From: Catellatospora sp. TT07R-123
GTDB lineage: Bacteria; Actinomycetota; Actinomycetes; Mycobacteriales; Micromonosporaceae
Length of the DNA stretch: 64,000 bases
Reading direction: 5' to 3'
Assembly (NCBI RefSeq): GCF_018327705.1
Contig: NZ_BNEM01000001.1
Span: 2,232,001-2,296,000 of the forward strand
The translations under genes and the position numbers were made by a program. Positions 24,635 through 33,685 of the stretch are shown piece by piece. Positions within the stretch are counted from its first letter, which is position 1, and every line of letters starts with the position of its first letter. A model generated the notes under the pieces. That model did not search any database, was not told the origin of the DNA, and saw nothing but the letters and a program-made list of their open reading frames with translations.

Positions 24635-25260
24635 CCGCGCGCATCGAGAAGATCGTCACCCACGGCGTGTTCCGCCTCGACGGCGGCGAGTGGGAGGTCG
24701 ACAACAACATCTGGCTCATCGGCAACGACTCCGACGTGCTGGTCGTCGACGCCGCCCACGACGCGGCGGCCATCGCCGCGGCCGCGGGCGGGCGCCGCGT
24801 CGTCGCCATCGTGTGCACGCACGCGCACAACGACCACATCGACGCCGCCCCCGAGCTGGCCCGCCGCACCGGGGCGCCGATCATGCTGCACCCCGACGAC
24901 CGGATGCTGTGGGACCAGACCCACCCCGACCGGGCGCCCGACCGCGAGCTGGTCGCCGGCGACTGCCTGACCGTCGCCGGCGTCGACCTGTGGGTCCTGC
25001 ACACCCCGGGCCACTCCCCCGGCGCGATCTGCCTGTACGCGCCCTCGCTGAAGGCCCTGTTCTCCGGGGACACCCTGTTCCACGGCGGGCCGGGCGCGAC
25101 CGGGCGGTCCTACAGCGACTTCGGCACCATCATCGCGTCCATCCGGGACCGGCTGCTCACCCTGCCCGCCGACACCACCGTCCACACCGGGCACGGCGAC
25201 ACCACCACCATCGCCGCCGAATCCCCCGACCTCCCCATCTGGATCACCCGCGGCCACTGA
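24631..25260 (+). CDS. metallo-beta-lactamase-fold hydrolase (glyoxalase II-like)
   Basis: A 209-residue MBL-fold protein. The metal motif THAHNDHID (HxHxDH) is near residue 70, a second His ligand is in [13 protein letters not shown], the bridging Asp in LFSGDTLF, and the last His in VHTGHGD. The GTG start overlaps the dehydrogenase stop by four bases. In other actinomycetes such a gene follows the mycothiol-dependent formaldehyde dehydrogenase and is thought to hydrolyse S-formylmycothiol to formate and mycothiol. That assignment is by context; the family call is firm. Confidence 0.88.
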   Translation: MTARIEKIVTHGVFRLDGGEWEVDNNIWLIGNDSDVLVVDAAHDAAAIAAAAGGRRVVAIVCTHAHNDHIDAAPELARRTGAPIMLHPDDRMLWDQTHPDRAPDRELVAGDCLTVAGVDLWVLHTPGHSPGAICLYAPSLKALFSGDTLFHGGPGATGRSYSDFGTIIASIRDRLLTLPADTTVHTGHGDTTTIAAESPDLPIWITRGH

Positions 25261-25278
25261 CCGAGCGGCGGGGCGGAG

Positions 25279-26223
25279 TCAGCGCAGGTGGTAGACGACG
25301 CTGGTCCACGTGCTGGTCACCGTGAAGCCCAGGGCGTGGTTGACCGCGAGCATGCCCGTGTTGGTGCCCGCGTTCGACGTCTTGACCACGGCCGCGTCGG
25401 GGCGGTCTGCCGCCAGGCGGGCCAGCGACTCCGCCTTCACCCAGGTGGCCAGGCCGCGCCGCCGGTGGGCGGGCACCACGGCGGTGTCCTCGGTGGACAC
25501 GACCACCTCGGGCGGCGGTGCGGCCACGAGCTGCGTCAGCGCGGCGACCTCGCCGCTGTCGGCGACGATCGCGGTGACCCGCAGCTGCTGCCCGCGCGCG
25601 GCGACGGCCGCCTCCTCGTCGCGGACCCGGTCCGGCGTCCACTCGTCGTGCAGCCGCCCGCCGGAGTCGCTCGGGGCGTCGGCGATCGCATTGCGGGCCC
25701 GCGCGTAGGAGTCGAGCAGCTCGTCCGGGGCAGGCCCGGTCCAGGAGACGGCGCGGTAGCCGGGAACCGGCGCCGGGGCCAGGCGGGCGGGCAGATCCAG
25801 GCGGCAGGCGATCACGCTGTGGCCGCGCTCGGCGCCGGTGACGGCGGTGAACTCCGCGGCCGCCGGGTCGCCGTAGACCCCGGTGATGTGGGTACGGCCC
25901 AGGGCGCGGGCCCGGCTCAGCGCCGCGTCCAGCAGGGCGGTGCCGTGCCCGCGGCGGCGGTGCTCGGGCAGGACGCAGATGCGCAGGAACCCGGTCGTCA
26001 CGCCCGGCGGCAGGTAGAGCCCCCCGTACGCGACGACCGGGTCACCGGCCGTGCCGTGCCAGCGCTGCTCGCCGGGCGGGGTGACCCGCATGCCGGAGAC
26101 GCCCCAGGCCAGGTCCGGGGGTTCCTCCTGCGGCGCCACGGCCCGGTGGCACACCCGGCGGATCTCGTACATGTGCCGCAGCAGCGCCTCGTCGGCGTGC
26201 TCGGTGTCGACCTCGGTGACCAT
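25279..26223 (-). CDS. tandem GNAT acetyltransferase
   Basis: A 314-residue protein with two GNAT domains. Domain 1 (about 1-160) has the acetyl-CoA motif LPEHRRRGHGTALLDAAL; domain 2 (about 165-314) has VVPAHRRRGLATWVKAESL and ends with NHALGFTVTSTWTSVVY. The tandem layout is shared with mycothiol synthase MshD, but the rest of the sequence does not show MshD-specific features, so another acceptor is more likely. ATG 26223 is chosen over a GTG nine bases upstream. It converges with the MBL gene, with only 18 bases between the stops and no hairpin. Confidence 0.82.
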   Translation of the reverse strand: MVTEVDTEHADEALLRHMYEIRRVCHRAVAPQEEPPDLAWGVSGMRVTPPGEQRWHGTAGDPVVAYGGLYLPPGVTTGFLRICVLPEHRRRGHGTALLDAALSRARALGRTHITGVYGDPAAAEFTAVTGAERGHSVIACRLDLPARLAPAPVPGYRAVSWTGPAPDELLDSYARARNAIADAPSDSGGRLHDEWTPDRVRDEEAAVAARGQQLRVTAIVADSGEVAALTQLVAAPPPEVVVSTEDTAVVPAHRRRGLATWVKAESLARLAADRPDAAVVKTSNAGTNTGMLAVNHALGFTVTSTWTSVVYHLR

Positions 26224-26256
26224 GCCCGGCACCGTACCGGCCGGGCGGGGGTCAGG

Positions 26257-26508
26257 TCAGCCCACTTCCTCGTGTACGAAGCACCAGCGCCAGTCCTCGC
26301 CGGGCTCGAACGACTGGATCACCGGGTGCTCGGTCTCGTGGTAGTGCAGCGTGGCGTGCTTCTGCGGCGAGGAGTCGCAGCAGCCGATGTGCCCGCAGGT
26401 CAGGCAGCGGCGCAGGTGCACCCAGCCGGTGCCGTCGCGCAGGCACTCCACGCATCCCTCGGCAGTCGGGGCCGGGTTCTCGGCGCTCTTCAGGTCTTCG
26501 CAGCTCAT
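26257..26508 (-). CDS. UBP-type zinc finger protein
   Basis: An 83-residue protein that is essentially one ZnF-UBP domain: GCVECLRDGTGWVHLRRC, LTCGHIGCCDSSPQKHA, and HYHETEHPVIQSFEPG provide the Cys/His zinc ligands. In eukaryotes this fold binds the ubiquitin C-terminus; bacterial versions are uncharacterised and often sit beside, or fused to, cation/proton antiporters. Here its ATG overlaps the antiporter stop (ATGA), so they are co-translated, and a regulatory or accessory role for the transporter is plausible. Confidence 0.88.
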   Translation of the reverse strand: MSCEDLKSAENPAPTAEGCVECLRDGTGWVHLRRCLTCGHIGCCDSSPQKHATLHYHETEHPVIQSFEPGEDWRWCFVHEEVG

Positions 26509-28076
26509 GCCTCTCCCATCCGGTGCAGCATCGACTCTTCCAGGTCCATGTCCCGCTGGGCTCGGACCAGGACCTCTTCGGGGATCTTTCCCTCGTCCCG
26601 GGCCGTACGAAACACCGCCCGCTCTGCTTCCAGCATCTCCCGCCGCAGTCGCACGTACGCCGCGGACGGGGTTTCCCGGTTGCCGCCCAGCCGCTCCCAC
26701 ACCGAGTTGGACCGGTGCTCGGTGAGCTGGCGCAGTTTGGCCACCACGTCCGGGGTGGTCCGCTCGGCCAGCTCCTCCAGCCGCTCCAGTGCGGCCTTGC
26801 TCGCCTGCTGCTGCACCTGCGCCTCGGCGAGGATGTCGCGGGTCGGATCGTCCTGGGGCACCCGCAGCAGGCGGGCCACGGTCGGCAGGGTCATCCCCTG
26901 CAGCACCAGCGTGCCCACGATCACCGCGAACGCCAGCCACACGAACAGCGCCCGCGGGTATTCCATTCCCCCGGCCAGGGTGGCCGGCAGCGCCAGCGCG
27001 GTGGCCAGGGTGACCACCCCGCGCATGCCCGCCCAGGCGAGCACGGTCGGGATGGAGATGTGCGGGGCGGGGTCGCGGCGGCGTACCCGGGGCAGCAGGC
27101 GGGTGAGGTAGGTGGCCGGGTACATCCAGAGGAAGCGCACGCCGACGACGGCGAGCAGCACCGCCAGCGTCACCCAGACCACCTCTTCGAGCGGGGCCTG
27201 CAGGTTGGCCAGCACCTCCCGCAGCTGGAGCCCGACCAGCAGGAAGACCAGGCCCTCGATCATGTACGTGGCCATCTTCCAGAACGCGCTCATCTGGAGC
27301 CGCGACTGCGCCGACATCAGGGTGGGCATCCGGTGGCCCAGGTAGAGGCCGGTCACCACCACGGCGACCACGGCCGAGGCGTGGATGGACTCGGCGACCG
27401 CGGTGACCGCGAACGGGGTGATCAGCGAGATCGAGTTGTCCAGCAGCGGATCGGTGGTCTTGCGGTGCACGTACGCCGCGGCCAGCGCTCCGATCGCGCC
27501 CACCAGGATGCCGCCGCCCGCGGCGAGGACCACCTGCCGCCCGATGGCCATCGGCCCGACCGCGGCGCCGGTGGCGGCCAGCACCGCGACCCGGAACAGC
27601 ACCAGCGCGGTGGCGTCGTTGAGCAGGCTCTCGCCTTCGAGGATGGTCACCACCCGCCGTGGCAGCCCGATCCGCCGGGCCACGGCGGTGGCCGCGATGG
27701 CGTCGGGCGGGGCGACGACCGCGCCCAGCGCCAGGCAGGCCGCCAGCGGCACCTGCGGCAGCATCACGTGCACGGTCAGGCCGACCGCGACCGCGGTGAC
27801 CAGGACCAGCCCGACGGCCAGCAGCAGGATGGGCCGCAGGTTGTACCGGAACGCGGGCACCGACGTCTCCAGGGCCGCGACGTACAGCAGCGGCGGCAGG
27901 ATGCCGATGAGCACGAGTTCCGGCTCCAGGCGCAGCACCGGGAAGCCCGGCACGAGCGCCAGGATCAGGCCCACGATCACCAGGGCGATCGGGTTGAGCA
28001 GGCCGTACCGGCGGGACACGGCCGTCACGGCGACCACGACCGAGGCCAAAACCACCGCTACCAGCAGCGCATTCAC
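26505..28076 (-). CDS. CPA1-family Na+/H+ (cation/proton) antiporter
   Basis: A 523-residue membrane antiporter with about twelve helices in the first 400 residues and the CPA1 active-site pattern LEGESLLNDATALVLFRV (ND motif) after APPDAIAATAVA. The C-terminal 110 residues are a hydrophilic, helical cytoplasmic tail typical of bacterial NhaP/YjcE-like proteins. The GTG start at 28076 gives a first helix NALLVAVVLASVVVAV. It exports Na+ or K+ in exchange for protons and so serves pH and salt balance. It is coupled to the zinc finger gene. Palindromes of the ACCGGCCGGT type lie 48 and 79 bases upstream of the start. Confidence 0.92.
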   Translation of the reverse strand: MNALLVAVVLASVVVAVTAVSRRYGLLNPIALVIVGLILALVPGFPVLRLEPELVLIGILPPLLYVAALETSVPAFRYNLRPILLLAVGLVLVTAVAVGLTVHVMLPQVPLAACLALGAVVAPPDAIAATAVARRIGLPRRVVTILEGESLLNDATALVLFRVAVLAATGAAVGPMAIGRQVVLAAGGGILVGAIGALAAAYVHRKTTDPLLDNSISLITPFAVTAVAESIHASAVVAVVVTGLYLGHRMPTLMSAQSRLQMSAFWKMATYMIEGLVFLLVGLQLREVLANLQAPLEEVVWVTLAVLLAVVGVRFLWMYPATYLTRLLPRVRRRDPAPHISIPTVLAWAGMRGVVTLATALALPATLAGGMEYPRALFVWLAFAVIVGTLVLQGMTLPTVARLLRVPQDDPTRDILAEAQVQQQASKAALERLEELAERTTPDVVAKLRQLTEHRSNSVWERLGGNRETPSAAYVRLRREMLEAERAVFRTARDEGKIPEEVLVRAQRDMDLEESMLHRMGEA

Positions 28077-28123
28077 GGGTAGAGCCTAGGGGCAGCCGTG
28101 CCCGGACCGCTGATCAGGAGCAG

Positions 28124-28141
28124 TGACCGGCCGGCCGGTCA
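28124..28141. promoter_or_regulatory. TetR-like palindrome, site 1
   Basis: TGACCGGCCGGCCGGTCA is a perfect 18-base palindrome. A second ACCGGCCGGT lies at 28155-28164 and a looser one (CTACCTGCCGGTCGGTAG) at 28293-28310. This motif type is often used by TetR-family repressors. Confidence 0.5.
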
Positions 28142-28383
28142 TCGACCCCCACTGACCGGCCGGTAGGTAAGATTCCTCTCCCGCATCGTAGGAACCAGAG
28201 GTGCCACCGCTTCTGTTCACTCGAAGTTCACGCAGGTCGGCGTGTACCGCCAGGCGGACGCACGACGCCCGGTGTCCGCCCCGGTTTCCGATCTACCTGC
28301 CGGTCGGTAGGCGGCCTCCGTGAACGGTCCGTGAACGCCGTCACGACACACCCGATCGGCCGCCCGGAACCGCCTACGCGCCT

Positions 28384-28412
28384 TTGACGAGGTCAGACGG
28401 CAGATCTTCAAT
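28384..28412 (+). promoter_or_regulatory. sigma70-like promoter of the His-rich protein gene
   Basis: TTGACG (28384-28389), 17-base spacer, TTCAAT (28407-28412), 42 bases before the ATG. One of the clearest vegetative promoters in the window. Confidence 0.6.
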
Positions 28413-28454
28413 GGTGTGATCCACGCAACAGCCATCCAGGGAGGAGGCATCGCG

Positions 28455-28793
28455 ATGCAGGAGACAGTCCGTGACGCGGGTGCCCGGCTGCGGGCGCTGA
28501 TGACCGTGATCGGGGTCGTACTGGTCATGTTCACCGGCGCGGCGGTGGCGGCCAAACCCGCGGCGGCGGCACCGGCCCCGGCGCAGGTGTCCGCACAGGA
28601 CGCCACGACGGTCACGCCCGACACCGGGCGGCGCTGCTACCGGCAGTCGTACTGGCACCACGGCCACCGCTACAGCTACTACAAGTGCCGCTGGTACGGC
28701 GGCTACAACCACCACGACAACCACGGCGACAACCACCACGGCGATAACAACCACCACGGCAACGACAACCACCACGGCGGGAACCGCTGGTGA
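28455..28793 (+). CDS. small exported His-rich protein
   Basis: A 112-residue protein with an N-terminal signal segment (about 12-38, VIGVVLVMFTGAAVAAKPAAAA) and likely cleavage after the Ala run. The mature part has one Cys pair (RRCYRQSYWHHGHRYSYYKC) and ends in repeats of the type NHHGDN, giving about twenty His residues in the last fifty. Repeats are visible in DNA as CACCACGGCGA(C/T)AAC units. ATG 28455 has a strong GAGGAGG site. No family was recognised. His-rich exported proteins often bind Zn, Ni or Cu; that is inference. Confidence 0.75.
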   Translation: MQETVRDAGARLRALMTVIGVVLVMFTGAAVAAKPAAAAPAPAQVSAQDATTVTPDTGRRCYRQSYWHHGHRYSYYKCRWYGGYNHHDNHGDNHHGDNNHHGNDNHHGGNRW

Positions 28794-28809
28794 GTTCCAT
28801 CCGTCCCTC

Positions 28810-28843
28810 GGGCCGGCGGGCGTACCCCCGCCGGCCCCTTTCT
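28810..28843 (+). terminator. Rho-independent-like terminator
   Basis: GGGCCGGCGGG (28810-28820) and CCCGCCGGCCC (28827-28837) form a perfect 11-base stem with a six-base loop, followed by CTTTCT. It lies 16 bases after the His-rich protein stop. Confidence 0.8.
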
Positions 28844-28862
28844 GCGTGGCACGATGTGCCGC

Positions 28863-30242
28863 ATGGCTGAGACCCCACTGCTGCCGGCCACGAGCCGGGC
28901 CCTGCTGCACCGCATCGCCACCGCCCAGACCCAGGGCCGCGCCCCGTCGGTCGCCGCCGCGGTGCTGCGCGACGGCGCCCCCGTCTGGAGCGGGGGATAC
29001 GGCCTGGTCGACGGCGCGGTCCCCGGCGACGACACGCAGTACCGGATCGGGTCGCTGACCAAGACCTTCGTCGCCGTACTGGTGCTGCGGCTGCGCGAGG
29101 AGGGCCTGCTCGACCTGGACGACCCGCTGTCGCGGCACCTGCCCGGCGCCCCCGCCGGCGCGTCGACCGTGTTCCAGCTGCTCGCCCACACCAGCGGCAT
29201 CGCGTCGGAGACGCCCGCCCCGTGGTGGGAGCGCACCCCCGGCGACGTGCGCCCGGAGCTGGCCGACGTGCTCGGCGACGACTACCGCAAATACCCGGCC
29301 GGGCACCGGCACCACTACTCCAACCCCGGGTTCGCGCTGCTGGGCGCACTGGTGGAGCAGGTGCGCGGCCGGTCGCTGGGGCAGGTCCTGCACGACGAGA
29401 TCCTGGCGCCGCTGAAGATGACCCGCACCACGCTGCTGCCGCAGGCCCCGCACGCGCACGGCTGGGCTGTGCACCCGTGGGCCGACGTGCTGCTGCCCGA
29501 GCCGACCGAGGACGCGGGCCGGCTGGCCCCGGCCGGGCAGCTGTGGTCGACGCTGGCCGACCTGTCCCGCTTCGCGGCGTTCCTGGCCGACGGCGACCCC
29601 GCGGTGCTGCCCGCCGCCGCGGTCGAGCTGATGCGCACGGCCGCCAGCCCGCCCGAAGGCGACCAGTGGGACTCCGGATACGGCCTGGGCGTGCAGCTCA
29701 AGCGCGACCACGGCCGCATGCTGGCCGGGCACACCGGCTCGATGCCCGGCTTCCTGGCCACGCTGTGGTTCAGCCCGGCCGACCGGATCGCGGCGGTGGT
29801 CCTGGCCAACACGACGACGGGCGTGTCGGTCGGGGGGCTGGGCGCCGACCTGGTCCGCATCGTCTGCGAGCACGAGCCGCGCCTGCCCGCACCGTGGCAG
29901 CCGCTGACCTCGTACGACCCGGCGCTGCTGGAGCTGACCGGCCCCTGGTACTGGGGACCGGGCGCGGTCGCGCTGAAGCTGCTCGCCGACGGCGACCTGG
30001 AGCTGGCCCCGCTGGCCGGCCCGGGTCGCGGCGCCCGGCTGAAGGCGCAGGGCGACGGCACCTGGCGCGGCCTGGACGGCTACTACGCCGGGGAGACCCT
30101 GCGCGTGGCGCGCCGCCCCGACGGCACGGTCGACCACCTGGACCTGGGCAGCTTCGTCTTCACCCGCACCCCGTACGACGCGGCCGCGGACGTGCCCGGC
30201 GGCGTGGACCCGGCGGGCTGGCGCGGGCTGCCGCGGGACTGA
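28863..30242 (+). CDS. serine hydrolase of the class C beta-lactamase fold
   Basis: A 459-residue serine hydrolase. The SxxK motif is GSLTKTFVA (near residue 63), the YxN motif is YSNPGFALLG, and the third motif is GHTGSMPG (HTG replacing KTG), a pattern of esterases and D-aminopeptidases of this fold more than of true beta-lactamases. The last 110 residues form an extra beta-rich domain (TGPWYWGPGAVALKLLADGDLEL). No signal peptide is visible, so it is probably cytoplasmic. ATG 28863 is taken over ATG 28854. It converges with the LAL regulator with two bases between stops. Substrate unknown. Confidence 0.85.
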   Translation: MAETPLLPATSRALLHRIATAQTQGRAPSVAAAVLRDGAPVWSGGYGLVDGAVPGDDTQYRIGSLTKTFVAVLVLRLREEGLLDLDDPLSRHLPGAPAGASTVFQLLAHTSGIASETPAPWWERTPGDVRPELADVLGDDYRKYPAGHRHHYSNPGFALLGALVEQVRGRSLGQVLHDEILAPLKMTRTTLLPQAPHAHGWAVHPWADVLLPEPTEDAGRLAPAGQLWSTLADLSRFAAFLADGDPAVLPAAAVELMRTAASPPEGDQWDSGYGLGVQLKRDHGRMLAGHTGSMPGFLATLWFSPADRIAAVVLANTTTGVSVGGLGADLVRIVCEHEPRLPAPWQPLTSYDPALLELTGPWYWGPGAVALKLLADGDLELAPLAGPGRGARLKAQGDGTWRGLDGYYAGETLRVARRPDGTVDHLDLGSFVFTRTPYDAAADVPGGVDPAGWRGLPRD

Positions 30243-30244
30243 GC

Positions 30245-33091
30245 TCAGCTCTCGTCGGTGCGCGCGGCGCGGTCGGCGCCCGCGTGCACGGCCACGGCCA
30301 GCTCGACGCGGGAGGTCAGGCCGACCTTGGCCAGGATGCTGGACACGTGCGACTGCACCGTGCGGCGGGACAGGAACATCTGCGCGGCGATCTCCGGGTT
30401 GGACAGCCCGGCGGCGACGTGCTCGGCCACCCGCTGCTCGGTGTCGGTCAGGGCGGCCCAGCCCTGCTTGGGGCGGTTGCGGCTGCCGCGTGCCCCGGTG
30501 CGCAGCCCGGCCTGCCGGGCCCGCGCCCTGGCCCGGTCGGCGTCCCAGCCCGCGTCGAGCCCGGCGTAGGCGGCCAGGGCCCGCCGCAGCGCGGCGCGGG
30601 CGTCGGCGGCGGCACCGGCGCGGGCGTGCGCGAGCGCGGCCGCCTCCTGGGCGTAGCCCTCGTACAGCGGCCAGCCCGCGCGCCGGAACCAGACGGCCGC
30701 CGCGGCCAGCGGGGCCGGGTCGCCGGTGCGGGTGCCCTCGCACAGGTCCAGGCAGCCGTGCAGGCTCGGCACGGGTCCGGCCTCGACGAGTTCCCGCAGC
30801 ACCCCGACCAGGTCGGCGAGCTCGCGGTCGCGGCCCAGTGCGAGCAGCGTGCGGGCCAGGTCCGGTGTGATCTTGTAACGCAGCCGGTGCGACTGCGCCA
30901 CGCCCGCGTCCGCCCATACCGGGTAGAGCAGCTCGAAGGCCCGGTCGTGCGCGCCGGCCGCCTCCTGCCCCAGGGCGCGCGCCCACGCGACGATGCCCGA
31001 GTCGCCGGTGTCCTCCCCGTCGGCCGTCGGCGGCTGCGGCTCGCCCAGCCCGGCACCGGGCTCGCCGCGGTGCACGCCGACCAGGGCGTCGAACGCCCAC
31101 AGGCGGCAGCTGTGGCCGAGCGGGTCCGGGCCGTCCATGCCGGTGCGGCACTCGGCCCGCGCGTCGTCCCAGCGCCCCTGGAGGTAGCGCAGGTGGGCGC
31201 GCTCGACGTACGCGGTGGTCAGGTACATGCCGCCGGTGCGCTGGTTGACGCGTACCGCCGTGGCGCTGGCCTCGTCGGCCTCGTCGAGCCGGTCCAGCTC
31301 GATCAGGCAGAACCCCTTCAGCGTGTACGGGTCGACCTGGAGATCCGGCTGGATCCCCGGCCCGAGGCAGCCGATGGCCCGCTCCACCAGGTCCAGCGCC
31401 TGGCCCAGGTCGCTCCTGGTCAGCGCGAACCCCTTGGCCAGGCTGCCGATCCCGACGGCGGTGTCGTCGGCCGCCGCCTGCCCGTCGGCGACCGCCCGGT
31501 CCGCCCAGGCCACGCCCTCGTCATACCGGCGCTGGAACAGCAGGCAGGCCGCGCCGATGCCGCGCAGCCGCGCGGCCTGCGCGGCGGTGGTGCCCGGGTC
31601 GGCCAGCGCCTCGCCGACGGTGTCGACCGTGTCGCGCAGGTGCCCCTGGCGCAGGCACGCCTGGGTGAGCAGCCAGCGCAGCTCGGTGCGGCTGGCCGGA
31701 TCGGCGTCGGGGACGCTCAGCGCCTCCCGGGCCAGCACCTCGGCCTGCACCGGGTCGCCCGCCCACAGCAGCGCCCGGACCAGGTGCCGCCGCAGCCGCG
31801 CGGTCTGGTCCGGCGTACGCCCCGAGACGACCGCCAGGGCCTGCCGCATGAGCTGCACCGCCAGCTCGGGAGCGCGCACGATCAGCACGTCGGCGTCGGC
31901 GTCGAGCCAGGCTACGTCGTCGCCGTCGAGGCGGCCCGCCGCCAGCAGGTGCCCGGCGACCCGTTCCACCGGCGCGCACTGCTCCTCCAGCACCCGCCCG
32001 GCGCGCTGGTGCAGCGCGGTGCGCACCGCCGCGGGCAGGCTCTCGGCCAGGATCTGGCGGGTCAGGTTCTGCCGGAACCGCAGCGTCTGGCCGGTCTCGA
32101 CCAGCAGCCCGGCCTCGATGGCGTCGGCGATCACGTCGGACAGCTCCATGACCGGGGTGTCCAGCACCGCGGCGAGCTGGGCGACGTCGACGGTCGAGCC
32201 GAGCACCGCCGCGGTCTGCACCGCCTCCCGGTAGCGGCGCGGGACGAGTTCCAGCTCGTGTGCGGCGATCTCGGCCAGCGGCCGGGGCGGCCCGGCGCGG
32301 CGCGGGCCGGGGGCCAGCTCCGCCCGCCCCTCGTGGACCAGCACCGAGCCGTCCTCGCGCGCCTCGGCCAGGATCGCCTTGACGTAGGTGGGGTTGCCGC
32401 CGGCGGAGTCGAGCAGGGCCAGCACCTCCGGCGAGGCGGCCGCGCCGAGCTCGTGCTCGGCCAGCGCGCGCACCGCGGCGGCGTCCAGCTGAGGCAGGGT
32501 GACCATGACCGCGCCCCGCCCCGCGAGGCTGCGCTGGAGGCTGTCCAGGGCCTCGCCTGGGGCGACGATCCGGGCGGCGACGACCAGCAGCAGCGGGAGC
32601 TGCTCGATCGTGCGCGCCAGCCGGTGCAGCACCACGGCGCTGGCGCGGTCGGCCCACTGGGCCTCGTCGAGCAGCAGCGCGAGCGGGGCGCGGCTTAGCC
32701 ACCGGTCGGCCAGGTCGAGGATGGCCTCGGTCAGGGCCAGTTCGTGGTTGGCGGCGGTGCTGCTGTGGGTGAGGGCGCCCTCGCCGCGCAGCAGGGCGGC
32801 GACGTGGGCCAGGTCGGGGTCGGCGGCGATGGTGCGCGGGTCGGCGACGCAGGTCGAGATCGCGGCGAAGGGCAGGTCCTGCTCCAGCTCCTCGGCGGTG
32901 CCGCGCAGCACGCGCATGCCGAGGCGGGCGCACTCGGCGGCGAGGTGGTCGAGCAGGGTGGTCTTCCCGAAGCCGATCGGGGCCTGTACGAGCACGGCCC
33001 GGCCGTGCCCGGCGGCGGCGGCGCGGGCGGCGGCATACAGCTGGTCGCGCTCGGCGTCCCGGCCCGCCAGGTACGGCAAACCAGACTCCAC
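30245..33091 (-). CDS. LuxR-family (LAL) large ATP-binding regulator
   Basis: A 948-residue STAND-type regulator. The N-terminal nucleotide-binding domain has Walker A APIGFGKTTLLDHL and Walker B LALLLDEAQWAD. The middle is a long helical, TPR-like region (about 400-870). The C-terminal LuxR helix-turn-helix is LTDTEQRVAEHVAAGLSNPEIAAQ followed by LSRRTVQSHVSSILAKVGL. Such MalT/LAL proteins activate transcription after binding a ligand and ATP. GTG 33091 is preferred since it leaves room for a divergent promoter; GTG 33151 would add 20 residues. Target unknown; the divergent thioesterase is a candidate. Confidence 0.88.
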   Translation of the reverse strand: MESGLPYLAGRDAERDQLYAAARAAAAGHGRAVLVQAPIGFGKTTLLDHLAAECARLGMRVLRGTAEELEQDLPFAAISTCVADPRTIAADPDLAHVAALLRGEGALTHSSTAANHELALTEAILDLADRWLSRAPLALLLDEAQWADRASAVVLHRLARTIEQLPLLLVVAARIVAPGEALDSLQRSLAGRGAVMVTLPQLDAAAVRALAEHELGAAASPEVLALLDSAGGNPTYVKAILAEAREDGSVLVHEGRAELAPGPRRAGPPRPLAEIAAHELELVPRRYREAVQTAAVLGSTVDVAQLAAVLDTPVMELSDVIADAIEAGLLVETGQTLRFRQNLTRQILAESLPAAVRTALHQRAGRVLEEQCAPVERVAGHLLAAGRLDGDDVAWLDADADVLIVRAPELAVQLMRQALAVVSGRTPDQTARLRRHLVRALLWAGDPVQAEVLAREALSVPDADPASRTELRWLLTQACLRQGHLRDTVDTVGEALADPGTTAAQAARLRGIGAACLLFQRRYDEGVAWADRAVADGQAAADDTAVGIGSLAKGFALTRSDLGQALDLVERAIGCLGPGIQPDLQVDPYTLKGFCLIELDRLDEADEASATAVRVNQRTGGMYLTTAYVERAHLRYLQGRWDDARAECRTGMDGPDPLGHSCRLWAFDALVGVHRGEPGAGLGEPQPPTADGEDTGDSGIVAWARALGQEAAGAHDRAFELLYPVWADAGVAQSHRLRYKITPDLARTLLALGRDRELADLVGVLRELVEAGPVPSLHGCLDLCEGTRTGDPAPLAAAAVWFRRAGWPLYEGYAQEAAALAHARAGAAADARAALRRALAAYAGLDAGWDADRARARARQAGLRTGARGSRNRPKQGWAALTDTEQRVAEHVAAGLSNPEIAAQMFLSRRTVQSHVSSILAKVGLTSRVELAVAVHAGADRAARTDES

Positions 33092-33177
33092 GGGATCAGC
33101 GTAGTCAGGTGAGGGCCGCTCAGAACGGCGCAACTGCGCGATCGGCCGCACGCGGGGCGCGCGCTACCCTCGGGCCC

Positions 33178-33666
33178 ATGCAGCGGTCGATCACGGCTCC
33201 CGTGCCCCATCCCGAGGCCCCCGGCCCCGGCAGCGTGCTGCCGTCGCACTACCACCACTGCTACGGCTGCGGCCCCGCCCATCCGACCGGGCTGCACTCC
33301 CGCGTCGTGGTCGGCGAGGGCGTGTCGGTGCACAGCACCGTCGAGCTGACCCGCGACCACCAGGGCGCCCCCGGCCTGGCCCACGGCGGGCTGCTGTCCA
33401 CGGCGCTGGACGAGGCGTTCGGCAGCGCGGCGCTGCTGCTGGGGCGGCCCGCGGTCACCGCGAGCCTGTCCGTCGACTACCTGCGCCCGGTGCCGATCGG
33501 CACCACCCTGCACATCCACGCCTGGTGCACCGGCAACGACGGCCGCAAGGTGCGCCTGAACGCCACCGCGATGATCGACGACCCCGCCGCCGACCCGGTC
33601 CTGCGCGCCACCGCCGTCTTCATCGCGGTCACCTTCGACCACTTCACCCGCCACCGCACCGCCTGA
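33178..33666 (+). CDS. hotdog-fold thioesterase (PaaI-like)
   Basis: A 162-residue protein with the hotdog fold of the PaaI/4HBT group: HCYGCGPAHPTGLH, then the helix motif GLAHGGLLSTALDEAFGSAALLL with the expected HGG and acidic residue, and the strands VTASLSVDYLRPVPIGTTL. It should hydrolyse an acyl-CoA or similar thioester. The ATG lies seven bases after a TACCCT hexamer, so the message may be leaderless. It is divergent from the LAL regulator. Physiological substrate unknown. Confidence 0.87.
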   Translation: MQRSITAPVPHPEAPGPGSVLPSHYHHCYGCGPAHPTGLHSRVVVGEGVSVHSTVELTRDHQGAPGLAHGGLLSTALDEAFGSAALLLGRPAVTASLSVDYLRPVPIGTTLHIHAWCTGNDGRKVRLNATAMIDDPAADPVLRATAVFIAVTFDHFTRHRTA

Positions 33667-33685
33667 CGCGAGCGCCGGTCACGTA

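Larger units (their letters stand above)
28077..28454. other. 378-base divergent control region
   Basis: No gene. It separates the antiporter (-) from the His-rich protein (+) and carries three related palindromic sites (28124-28141, 28155-28164, 28293-28310) and a good promoter (28384-28412). The rest shows nothing recognisable. Confidence 0.6.

Noticed and set aside
25279-26223. Mycothiol synthase MshD
   Set aside because: It has the tandem GNAT layout and the host makes mycothiol, but specific MshD signature segments were not recognised.
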